From: Citrus sinensis
Taxonomy: Eukaryota; Streptophyta; Magnoliopsida; Sapindales; Rutaceae
Direction of reading: 5' to 3'
DNA length: 64,000 nucleotides
NCBI RefSeq assembly: GCF_022201045.2
Contig: NC_068562.1
Coordinates: forward strand, 2,604,001-2,668,000
Each line of letters starts with the position of its first letter. Positions within the stretch are counted from its first letter, which is position 1. The notes under the pieces were generated by a model. The model worked only from the letters and a program-made list of their open reading frames with translations, had not been told where the DNA came from and made no database searches. The translations under genes and the position numbers were made by a program. Shown one piece after another: positions 49,660 to 59,808 of the stretch.

Positions 49660-52174
49660 ATGTATGGATCAATTAGAAAATTTGTTCACTGCTTTCAGCC
49701 ATCTTTTAATCACTGCAAAACTTCCATTAAAGGCCTGCATACCCTTCAACACTGCAATCCAAAGAAACCCGCTAGACCAGATTACAGAAAGAAAACGAAG
49801 CCCCTTAAATCATCAAATCACAAACAAAATGAAACCCCAAAAGCTTACATGAGAGATACAATATCAAACGTATACAAAATCCTCAAGTACTCCACGTGGG
49901 ATTCTGCTCAAGACCTGCTAAAAAACTTGCCTATAAAATGGGATTCTTACACTGTCAATCAAGTTTTAAAAACCCATCCACCAATGGAAAAAGCGTGGCT
50001 TTTTTTCAACTGGGTTTCCAGATCAAGAGGGTTTAATCATGACCGGTTCACTTACACTACCATGCTTGATATTTTTGGAGAAGCCAAGAGGATATCATCA
50101 ATGAAGTATGTTTTTGAGCTTATGCAAGAGAAGGGTATTAACATTGACGCGGTGACTTATACTTCAGTTATGCATTGGCTGTCTAATGCTGGTGATGTGG
50201 ATGGGGCCGTGAATATTTGGGAAGAAATGAAACTAAAAGAATGTTACCCTACTGTTGTTTCTTATACAGCTTATATGAAGATTTTGTTTCTTAATGATAG
50301 AGTGAAGGAGGCTACTGATGTGTATAAGGAAATGATTCAGCGTGGGTTGCCTCCTAATTGCTACACTTATACTGTTCTAATGGAGTACCTTGTTCGGGCT
50401 GGTATGCGCGCATAGTTTGTTTACGATTGCATGAACGTTGTTTGTTAAATTGTCTATATGAATATTGAATTGCATGTTTTTCCCCTTTTTTTTATTAACT
50501 TTTTTAGGGATTTCCTTTAATTTTTTTTTTCCGAAACCGTCATGCATTTGTATACCCGAAGTTATATAATCAGCTTTAGCATAAGTATAGTTTGATCCTC
50601 GTATATTAGCGTTCCAGCTGCTTCCGTCTCAGAGCCTTTTAACTACAACCCAAGCTGATCTTTGTTAAAAATGGTCTCCTTTCGTGGTAATTTGGCCATG
50701 CAGTTCGATTAAAATTCTGTTTTATCCTCTGGATGAATTGCCGCTACTTGTCCTGAGTTGGAGAGGTGGTATAGACAACTGAAATAAGTCATATACCTGA
50801 CTCTGCATTTTGTAGGTCTTCAAATGGTTTTCAATTCTTAACAGTCATGAGGCTATACATCCAAAAGATTTAACAGTTTTCCAAATTAATCATTGGTGAA
50901 TTATTTTGTTTAACTGGCAAGTAGTTTGCTTTCACTTTTCATGACCAAATAAAGAGAGAAGCATTTTTGCAACTATACTTACAGCCAATAACGAAACTGA
51001 TATTATCATATTTTCTATTCATATGAACCCTTCCGTGCTTTTGTGTTGTATCCTGTAACCATGCATATGGGTGCCACTAGGTATCAGTTTCCTGCATTGG
51101 TTGTCCTTGCTGGAATTTAGTATCTGTGGTGGAAATAACTTATCCTTGTGTTTCTTGATGGATCCAGGCAAATATGAAGAAGCCCTTGAGATTTTCAGCA
51201 AAATGCAAGAAGCTGGGGTACAGCCTGATAAAGCTGCATGTAATATTTTGATTGAGAAGTGTTGCAAAGCTGGGGAAACTAGGACTATAATCCTAATTCT
51301 TCGTTATATGAAAGAAAACCGCCTTGCCCTTCGGTACCCTGTATTTAAGGAAGCTCTTCAAACTTTTAAAGTTGCCGATGAGAATGATTCCCTCCTCTGG
51401 CAAGTTCATCCTCAATTTTCTCCCGAATTTATCAGTGACAACGATGCAGTTGAGTTTGTAACAACTGACATTGAAGGTCCTCTATCTATTGATCAGGGGC
51501 TTGTACTAATTCTCTTGAAAAAGAAGAATCTTGTAGCCATTGACTGTTTACTTTCTGGAATCATGGATAAAAATATACAGTTGGATTCTGCCGTCATCTC
51601 TACCATAATTGAGGTGAACTGCGACCATAGACGACGTGATGGTGCTTTGTTGGCTTTTGAATACAGTGTAAAAATGGATTTAAACCTTGAGAGAACTGCA
51701 TATCTTGCCTTGATAGGCATTTTAATCAAATTGAATACATTTCCGAAAGTAGCAGAGATTGTTGAGGAAATGACTAAGGCTGGACATTCTCTTGGGGTGT
51801 ATCTCGGTGCACTCTTGATACATAGGCTTGGTAGTGCTAGAAGGCCTGTTCCTGCTGCAAAGATTTTCAGTTTATTGCCTGAGGACCAGAAGTGCACTGC
51901 TACTTACACTGCTTTGATTGGTGTCTACTTCTCAGCTGGTAGTGCTGATAAAGCGCTTAAAATTTATAAAACCATGTGTAGGAAAGGGATTCATCCTTCT
52001 TTAGGCACATTCAATGTTTTATTAGCTGGTCTTGAAAAACTGGGCAGAGTTTCTGATGCAGAAATCTATAGAAAGGAAAAGAAAAGCATCCAGGCTGATG
52101 CTCTTTCCAAGGATACTGTTCCTATGGAGGAAAAGATATGTGACCTTCTATATGGTGGGGATGGGGTATTGTGA
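49660..52174 (+). CDS. Pentatricopeptide-repeat protein, P class, 2 exons
   Basis: Exon 1 is 49660-50401 and exon 2 is 51168-52174. The intron has GT (50402) and AG (51166-51167) borders, and the split codon restores LVRAGKYEEALEIFSKMQ, which completes a PPR unit across the junction. The product is 582 aa. The first 60 or so residues are basic with few acids (KKPARPDYRKKTKPLKSS), as in organelle targeting. At least five consecutive 35-residue helix-pair units follow, with cues such as FTYTTMLDIF, VTYTSVMHWL, VSYTAYMKIL and CYTYTVLMEY. A degenerate middle region comes next, then two more units near the end (TYTALIGVYFSAG, TFNVLLAGLEKLG). P-class PPR proteins bind specific RNAs in mitochondria or plastids. 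It resembles At2g01390 from memory, with low certainty. There is no E, DYW or SMR domain. Confidence 0.92.
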
Positions 52175-52862
52175 CACATTGGTTATGAGATAAGCTTCTT
52201 CGTATTGATGGCATGCCATGAAAAAAGGTGTAATTGCTGCTTGATAAAGGGCAGGATGACAACCAATGCTTCTCTCATGTAACACCAAGACAAAGCATCA
52301 GCAGGGAAATGGCAAAGGCAGAAATATCAACTGGTGTACAGATTCAAACTCATTGGCATTCCACTCAAATGAGATTCTTGTTTGGCATGCTTTGGTGAAA
52401 TGTCCTTTGCTGATGACTCCAAAAGTCGGAAATGACAAAATTTGATGTATAGCATTGCTTATGTAGAAATATGAGCTTCCATGATGATTTCTTGTATGCC
52501 TTTTAAGCCCTGTTCTTATAAGATGGTAGACATTTGCATTTCAAATTACTAATATATCTGTTATAATCGAATTTTGGTCAAACTGGATTAGAACAAATAA
52601 ATTTATATTAATGAGTTTAATTACCTAAGTATGTCTGAGGTGTGCCTTAATAATGGAAGGTTAACCGGGTAAGTTTGGTGGTGACCGATGGTCAGAAACG
52701 GGCCTGGAATCCTCCAGCCTTTAAACCTTGAATCCTGCAAAATGGAGCAATCTAATGTTAGAGGTGGAGCCGGCAGTGGCCAACGACCACAGTCTGACAT
52801 TTAAGTCAAGTTTTTGTTGATAAATTACTATAGCTCTAGGGCTGTGAAACGTTAAATCCTTG
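52175..52862. other. PPR 3' flank
   Basis: Probably 3' UTR at first, then spacer. No gene or bounded repeat is seen. Confidence 0.5.
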
Positions 52863-52870
52863 TTAATGGC

Positions 52871-53720
52871 TAGGGATGGCAATGGGCACCGCCCGCAGCG
52901 GGTTTGCCATTACCAAACCCAAACCCGCACAAAATTTAAATTACCAAACCCACCCGCAACCCACAGCGGGTTTTAATTTTTTTATAAAAACCCACCCGCA
53001 GCGGGTTTTAACAATTACCAAACCCGCAATGGTATCTGGCAGATTTTTTGCGGGTTTCCGTATTTAAAATCACAAATGTTTAATATATAAATTTATAATA
53101 ATAATCTCAAATTCTATATAACATACTCAATTTTATATTTAAATAATGTAAATGAAAAATTAAAATTTCCACATCAATTCAACACAAATTCTCAAATTTA
53201 AGTATAAATTACACAAATCCATTTAAAAAACACAAACTAGTATCTAAAAATAATAATTACATTTCATATTATCATTTAAAACAAGCTCCAAGAGAAGATA
53301 TTCATTTCATTCACCACCATAAGCACCCATCCAACACAATGCCTATAATAATAATTAAGATTAATATTTTCAAATACTAATTCGAAGGAAAATGCCTTTA
53401 GTTTTCTTTAGATTATGACTTTAGAATAGGATATAGGTCACATACACACATACACAACTTTGAGCCTTTGGCTATTTGGTAATTTAATTAATGACATTAT
53501 TTTCTTTATACATTTTTAGATTTAAATTAAATTTAAAATATTTGAAAAAAATATTGCGGATTTGGTGGATATCCATGCGGGTATTCACCGGATATAAGGT
53601 TAATACCAAACCCACCCGCATCCATGTGCGGGTTTTAATTTATAATACTAACCCCGCCCGCAACGGGCGGGTTTTGGGGGGTCGGTTTGGGCGGGTTTGC
53701 GGGTACAATTGCCATCCCTA
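52871..53720. mobile_element. Non-autonomous hAT element, 850 bp, perfect 8-bp TSD
   Basis: The 13-bp terminal inverted repeat TAGGGATGGCAAT is perfect at both ends. TTAATGGC flanks it exactly at 52863-52870 and 53721-53728, the 8-bp duplication typical of hAT transposons. The subterminal regions contain many copies of CGGGTTT/AAACCCG words in both orientations, which in hAT elements can serve as transposase-binding sites. The interior is AT-rich with no transposase, so movement would need a relative elsewhere in the genome. Confidence 0.95.
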
Positions 53721-53861
53721 TTAATGGCGATCTTGAAATGGCGAACTTAAAGTTTCAAGATGATTAGTTCGTGAGCAGGAAGCAAGTTACCCAAAATGGA
53801 AAACGTGGGAACTTTCCGTTTTAATAAGTTCGGACACCTGGCGTATTCTCATTGGCCTGCC

Positions 53862-53997
53862 CCCTCCAGGTCGGGCTATTTTCATCTTTTTACTTACGAC
53901 AGTGATTTTATAAGCGTGGAGAGCAAGTAAGCCTTTGCCACTTATTCATCCTTTGTCTAGATGAAGATAACCCGACCTGAAGGGTACAAAGGATGAA
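53862..53997. repeat. Two interlocked inverted repeats
   Basis: A 26-bp arm at 53862-53887 matches 53959-53984 inverted, with three mismatches. A 12-bp arm at 53945-53956 matches 53986-53997 inverted, perfectly (core TTCATCCTTTGT). Each pair has one arm inside the loop of the other, which is the topology of a pseudoknot if transcribed. I see no gene here. Confidence 0.75.
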
Positions 53998-54586
53998 TGA
54001 GTCCACCAGTAGAGCCACTGGTTTTCAGGAGACAGCTGAGTATTGTTACGTAGATCTCTCTTATTGCTTTATTCAATCGAGCCCTTCCCGCATTGGCTCC
54101 ATGTTTGTACCCCAAGGGGCAAAGATTTTTGTTCTTTTCTAATATCATGCAGACACTCACGTGTGAGCTCCAACTGCTACATTTGAGTTTCAATTATGTC
54201 CCTTCATTGGAATTGTCCTTCTATAGGGAGTATATCTCTTGCCTGTCTCAGCTATTGCTCCCACCTGATCAATGACGATGACTTTCCTTTGCCACCTAAA
54301 TTTCCTTCCAAACAATATCCACTCAAATTGTTCTCTCCGCTTTAGTTAGCTTCAATTACATGGTGGAGCAGGAGCAGCCTCTAGCACATTAAATTTCTAA
54401 TTATTTTTGTAACTTCTTTTGGATCTCATTTACCACGCGAAGACATAAGCTTTGGAATAGTTGGATGCGCTGACAACTTAAGTGTGTGGGTTTGTATTGC
54501 AGAGAAGCTTTTCTAATTTTTCTTTGTTTTGTCAGTTGTTGTGGTGGCGCCATTAGGCCAATGATCACCTGAAGAGTCTTCTGGCG

Positions 54587-54805
54587 GAGAGTTTGGGTGT
54601 ATTGGGGTTTTGGGAAATGAGCTAAAATACTACAATACTTGTAACTCCTTTTCACTAGTAAAATATTTCCTTCTGTCTTCGCCCGTGGATGTAGGCTAAA
54701 AGCCGAACCACGTAATTTTCTGGTGTCCTCTATTGTGCTTGTTCTTTATTTTATTTCCAATTTCATTTTAGCTGCGGTCCTGCTGCACCCACCAATTTCC
54801 TAACA
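54587..54805 (+). repeat. Partial 5' LTR (last 219 bp only)
   Basis: It aligns without gaps to 59585-59803 of the 3' LTR, with three differences (1.4%), all C here and T there. It ends TAACA before the primer-binding site as expected. The first 357 bp of the LTR, including its TATA box, are missing, so this copy has no LTR promoter at its 5' end. It includes the small hairpin formed by CGTGG and CCACG near 54684-54712. Confidence 0.93.
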
Positions 54806-54806
54806 G

Positions 54807-54818
54807 TGGTATCAGAGC
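54807..54818 (+). other. Primer-binding site of the copia element
   Basis: TGGTATCAGAGC is complementary to the 3' end of plant initiator tRNA-Met, the usual primer for copia reverse transcription, and lies one base after the 5' LTR. Confidence 0.93.
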
Positions 54819-54845
54819 TATTGGTTGTATTTTTTGGAGTCGGGA

Positions 54846-54971
54846 ACTGTTCACGTAAGGGGTACTATTCACGTATACGGCACTGTACACGTATACGATA
54901 CTATTCACGTATACAATACTGTTCACATATACGGTTTTATTCACGTATACGGTACTATTCACGTGAAACGG
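54846..54971 (+). repeat. Exact 18-bp tandem repeat, seven units
   Basis: Seven consecutive 18-bp units (consensus ACTATTCACGTATACGGT) start at 54846, 54864, 54882, 54900, 54918, 54936 and 54954, with no length variation. Most carry the CACGTATAC core. The array sits between the primer-binding site and gag. Because 18 is divisible by three, the frames through it stay open and encode six-residue repeats, but no ATG leads them. Confidence 0.95.
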
Positions 54972-55220
54972 TGGAAGCAATCCAAGAATTTTGCAGTGCA
55001 AAGCAGAGAATAGTGGTGTGAGTAAAGCAACTGTGTGGTTTTGTACATGTCTAGGAAAGTTCTGTCACAAAGGCGATAAGAGCTTAAGGAGTCTGGGTTT
55101 TAAGTGGGACCATTGTGACCCCTCCAGTCTTTCCTAGGAACTTTCCTGGTGTGCATTCTCACACATACTCACAACTATTCAAGGTGGTACACTAGCTTGT
55201 GTGCGGTATTTATCAACAAA

Positions 55221-56390
55221 ATGACGGCAAAGTATGAAATTGAGAAGTTTAACGGAAATAATTTTTCGTTGTGGAAAATGAAGATGAAAGCTGTATTGAG
55301 GAAAAATAATTGCTTGGTAGCAATTGGAGAAAGGCCCATGGAGATAACTGATGACAAGTGGAACGAGGTAGACGGCAACGCCATTTCTGATCTACACTTG
55401 GCACTTGCAGATGGAGTATTATCCAGTGTGGCAGAGAAAAATACAGCGAAGGAAATATGGGATACTCTCACAAAATTGTACGAGGCCAAGTCACTACACA
55501 ATAAAATCTTCTTGAAGAGAAAACTCTATACTCTTCGAATGGCAGAATCTACAATGGTGACCGACCACATCAACACCTTGAAGACTCTATTTTCACAACT
55601 CACAATGTTGGGTCATAATATAAAGGAAAATGAACGTGCAGAACTTCTACTTCAAAGTCTACCAGATTCGTATGATCAACTCATCATCAACCTGACGAAC
55701 AACAATCTAGTGGACAGTTTAGTTTTCGACGATGTTGCAGCCTCCGTATTAAATGAGGAGAGCAGGCGGAAAAATAAGGAAAACAGACAAGCAAGTTCGC
55801 AGCAAGCGGATGCGCTATCGGTGACGAGAGGGAGATCAACAGAACGTGGCTCCAGTGGGAGTCAAAGTCATGGTAGATCAAAATCCAGAAGTAAGAAGAA
55901 TGTTAAATGCTACAACTGTGGCAAGAAAGGGCATGTCAAGAAAGAGTGTTGGAGTAACCAGAAGAGAAAAGAGGGCAAAGAACCTGAGTCATCAAATGCT
56001 CAGGGGTGTGTAGCAAGTACCTCGGATGATGGCGAAATACTCTACAGTGAGGCAACAACTGTTTCAGAAGGCAGAAAACGACTTTCTGATGTCTGGCTTA
56101 TAGACTTAGGAGCTACCTGGCACATGACCTCTAGGAGAGAATGGTTCTACACATATGAACCTATCTCAGGAGGATCTGTATATATGGGTAACGATCATGC
56201 CTTGGAGATCGCTGGTATTGGTACTATCAAAATAAAAATGTTTGATGGTACAATTCGCACAATTGGGGAGGTACGACATGTCAACGGCCTAAAGAAAAAT
56301 CTATTGTCTTTGGGACAAATGGATAGTCATGGGTGCAAAACTCATGTGGAGAATGGAATTATGAGATCGTTAAAGGCGCGCTTGTATTGA
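55221..56390 (+). pseudogene. Copia gag and protease part (damaged)
   Basis: The ATG at 55221 starts MTAKYEIEKFNGNNFSLWK, the typical copia gag opening. Gag (UBN2-like) continues to a zinc knuckle of CX2CX4HX4C form starting at about residue 230. The protease region follows, but the catalytic triad reads Asp-Leu-Gly at about residue 295, where Asp-Ser-Gly or Asp-Thr-Gly is required. The frame leaves the polyprotein at a one-base deletion near 56364 and ends at a stop at 56388-56390. Confidence 0.88.
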
Positions 56391-59116
56391 TGAAGGCAGA
56401 GAAGATCGATGATAATCTATTCATGCTTAAAGGAGAAACACTACAGGAGGCTGATGCGTGTGTCGCGTCAAATGGAGAAGAATCAACGATGATGTGGCAT
56501 CTCAAACTCAGCCACATGTCAGAACAAGGCTTGAAGATTCTCTTTGAGCGAAAATTGCTTCCGGGGCTCAAATCGGTAAGTTTACCATTTTGCGAGCATT
56601 GTGTTATAAGTAAGCAGCATAGATTAAAATTCAGTAGATCTATTGCTAGAAGTAAATGCATTCTAGACTTGATTCATTCTGATGTTTGGGAATCACCGGA
56701 TATATCCATGGGAGGTGCAAAGTACATGGTGACTTTCATTGATGATTATTCCAGAAGATGTTGGGTGTATCCAATTAAGAAAAAGTCAGATGTATTTCCT
56801 GTGTTTAAAGAATACAAAGCGCGGGTAGAACTTGAATCTGGTAAAAAGATCAAGTGCTTGAGGACAGATAATGGTGGAGAATATACAGACGGCGAGTTTC
56901 TTGCTTTCTATAAGCAATAAGGTATTCAGAGACAGTTCACGGTGGCATACACTCCTCAACAAAATGGAGTGGCAGAACGGATGAACAGAACTCTTACAGA
57001 AAGAATAAGAGCTATGTTGAGGACTGCTGGTCTACCCAATTCATTCTGGGCAGAAGCAGCCAAAACTGCCTGTTATATAGTAAATCGATCGCCATCTACA
57101 GCTATTGGGTTGAAGACGGCGATGGAGATGTGGACTGGAAAGCCAACTGATTATTCCTACCTACATGCATTTGGATGTCCTGTGTACGTGATGTACAATG
57201 CCCAAGAAAGAACAAAGCTGGATGCAAAATCTAGAAGATGTATCTTCTTGGGGTATGCTGATGGAGTAAAGGGGTATCGTCTGTGGGACCCCACTGCCCA
57301 CAAAATCGTCATTAGCAGAGATGTTATTTTTGTAGAAGATCAACTGCAAAGAAAAGATGAAGATAATGGCACTGTAAAAGAAAAGTCAGAGACTGTGCCG
57401 GTATATGTCGAAAATAATCCAGAAGATTCAGATTCTTCTGAAGCAGCATCAGAGCACGAGGAACAAGAACCAGTTGAGTCCGAGGCTCCAGAAGTTCGTC
57501 GGTCAACTCGTGAGAGACGACCGCCAACGTGGCACTCGGAGTATGTCACAGAGATCAACGTTGCATACTGTCTTCTAACAGAGGATGGAGAGCCTTCAAC
57601 TTTCCATGAAGCTTTAAACAGCTCAGATGTTGCTTTGTGGATGACAGCAATGCAGGAAGAAATTGAAGCTCTACACAAGAACAAGACATGGGAATTTGTA
57701 CCACTACCACGTGGAAGAAAAGCTATTGGAAACAAATGGGTCTACAAGATCAAACGTGATGGCAATGACCAAGTGGAGCGGTATCGTGCGAGACTGGTAG
57801 TGAAAGGATATGCTCAGAAAGAAGGTATTGACTTCAACGAGATATTTTCTCCGGTGGTTCGACTCACAACAGTCAGAATAGTCTTGGCAATGTGTGCTAC
57901 ATTTGACCTACATCTAGAGCAGTTAGATGTTAAAACTGCATTTCTTCATGGAGAACTTAAAGAAGAAATTTATATGCTCCAACCAGAAGGTTTTGCAGAA
58001 AAAGGAAAGGAGAACTTGGTTTGCAGGTTGAACAAATCTCTATACGGTCTCAAACAGGCGCCGAGGTGTTGGTATAAGAGATTTGATTCCTTCATCATGA
58101 GCCTTGGATACAACAGACTCAGTTCAGATCATTGTACATATTACAAGAGGTTTGAAGATAATGATTTCATCATTTTACTGTTGTATGTGGATGACATGTT
58201 GGTAGCAGGTCCCAACAAAGATCGAATCCAAGAATTGAAGGCACAGTTGGGTAGGAAGTTTGAAATGAAGGACTTGGGACCAGCAAACAAGATTCTAGGG
58301 ATGCAAATTCACCGAGACAGAAATAACAGGAAGATTTGGCTCTCACAGAAGAATTATTTGAAGAAAATCTTGCGGCGCTTCAACATGCAAGATTGTAAGT
58401 CAATTTCTACCCCACTTCCTGTTAATTTCAAATTATCCTCAAGTATGTGTCCTAGCAATGAAGCAGAGAGGAAGGAGATGTCTCGAGTACCGTATGCATC
58501 AGCAGTGGGAAGTTTAATGTTCGCTATGATATGTACAAGACCGGACATTGCACAAGCAGTGGGAGCAGTCAGTCGATACATGGCGAATCCTGGCGGAGAG
58601 CATTGGATAACTGTGAAGAGGATTCTGAGATACATCAGAGGAACCTCAGATGTTGCATTATGTTATGGAGGGTCAGAGTTTACTGTCAGGGGCTATGTGG
58701 ATTTAGATTTTGCAGGAGACCTTGATAAAAGGAAATCCACTACTGGTTATGTGTTTACACTTGCGGGAGCAGCTGTAAGCTGGGTTTCGAAACTGCAAAC
58801 CGTTGTGGCTTTATCTACAACAGAAGCAGAATACATGGCAGCTACACAAGCTTGCAAGGAAGCTATCTGGATACAAAGATTATTGGAGGAGCTCGAGCAC
58901 AAACAACAGAAAATTCCTGTGTTTTGTGACAGTCAGAGTGCCTTGCACATTGCAAGGAATCCAGCTTTTCATTCCAGGACAAAGCACATAGGAGTTCAGT
59001 ATCACTTCGTTCGAGAAGTAGTGGAAGATGGAAGTGTGGATTTACAGAAAATCCATACGAATGAGAACCTAGCAGATGTTTTGACCAAGCCGATAAATAC
59101 TGATAAGTTTGTCTGA
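56364..59116 (+). pseudogene. Copia integrase, reverse transcriptase and RNase H part (damaged)
   Basis: This continues the polyprotein in the frame used after the deletion. Seen in order: the integrase zinc domain (HLKLSH, then CEHC), the integrase core Asp residues (HSDVW, LRTDNGGEY) and its Glu in QQNGVAERMNRT, reverse transcriptase with YVDDMLVAG near 58180-58210, and RNase H with STTEAEYMAA. A TAA at 56918-56920 interrupts the integrase core between its second Asp and its Glu. Downstream of it 2.2 kb remain open to the stop at 59114-59116. Confidence 0.9.
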
Positions 59117-59227
59117 AGTAGATCCTCCTGTGGCCTAGCAACAATGTAGGCAACATGATTATGGCGAAGCAGAAAGGATAGTGTGGAGATTGATTGCTTT
59201 TCACTCTAATCTCCAAGTGGGAGAATA

Positions 59228-59803
59228 TGGAAAATAGCACCACCTTTTCTAGAAGGTGGCACCACTTTTCCCTGTTTTGAATGCGGCTGTTGCTGCATTC
59301 TTTGAAACAAAGAAAACAAAAGAAGAATGGAGGATGATGAGTCGTAATCTAGAAGCTGTAAATGTTTGAAGAAGAAATGTGAAGTTAGAAAAAGAGATGC
59401 TGGGCCGAAGAAGGAAAAGAAAAGAAAAATTAATAAAATAAAAATAATAATTAAATATTAAATGAACAGTAGCCAATTTTTTGCTATAAAAATGCTGGCT
59501 CCCTTCATTTGTAAATCATCGAGTTCTTCAGTTCTTTTCTTTATTTAGAGAGGGTTTTTTTTTTTTTAAGAGTTATAGTGATTTGAGAGTTTGGGTGTAT
59601 TGGGGTTTTGGGAAATGAGCTAAAATACTACAATACTTGTAACTCCTTTTCACTAGTAAAATATTTCCTTCTGTCTTCGCCCGTGGATGTAGGTTAAAAG
59701 CCGAACCACGTAATTTTCTGGTGTCCTCTATTGTGCTTGTTCTTTATTTTATTTCTAATTTTATTTTAGCTGCGGTCCTGCTGCACCCACCAATTTCCTA
59801 ACA
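59228..59803 (+). repeat. 3' LTR of the copia element (full length, about 576 bp)
   Basis: It starts TGG after the purine-rich AAGTGGGAGAA tract and ends AACA, so the TG..CA rule is kept although the short terminal inverted repeat is imperfect. A TATAAAA box near 59485 places the transcription start (and R) near 59515. The part shared with the 5' copy begins at 59585. Confidence 0.85.
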
Positions 59804-59808
59804 CTGGC

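Larger units (their letters stand above)
54587..59803 (+). mobile_element. Ty1/copia LTR retrotransposon with truncated 5' LTR, inactivated
   Basis: In order: a 219-bp partial 5' LTR, a primer-binding site for initiator tRNA-Met, a 126-bp leader repeat, gag with a zinc knuckle, protease, integrase, reverse transcriptase, RNase H, a purine-rich tract and a full 3' LTR of about 576 bp. Integrase before reverse transcriptase defines copia. The sequence style is that of the Tnt1/Tork lineage. Three lesions disable it: an altered protease active site, a one-base frameshift near 56364 and a stop codon at 56918-56920. The 5-mer CTGGC at 54581-54585 and 59804-59808 may be the target duplication. Confidence 0.93.

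Noticed and set aside
54825..55013. A repeat protein encoded by the 18-bp array
   Set aside because: The frame has no ATG and stays open only because 18 is divisible by three.
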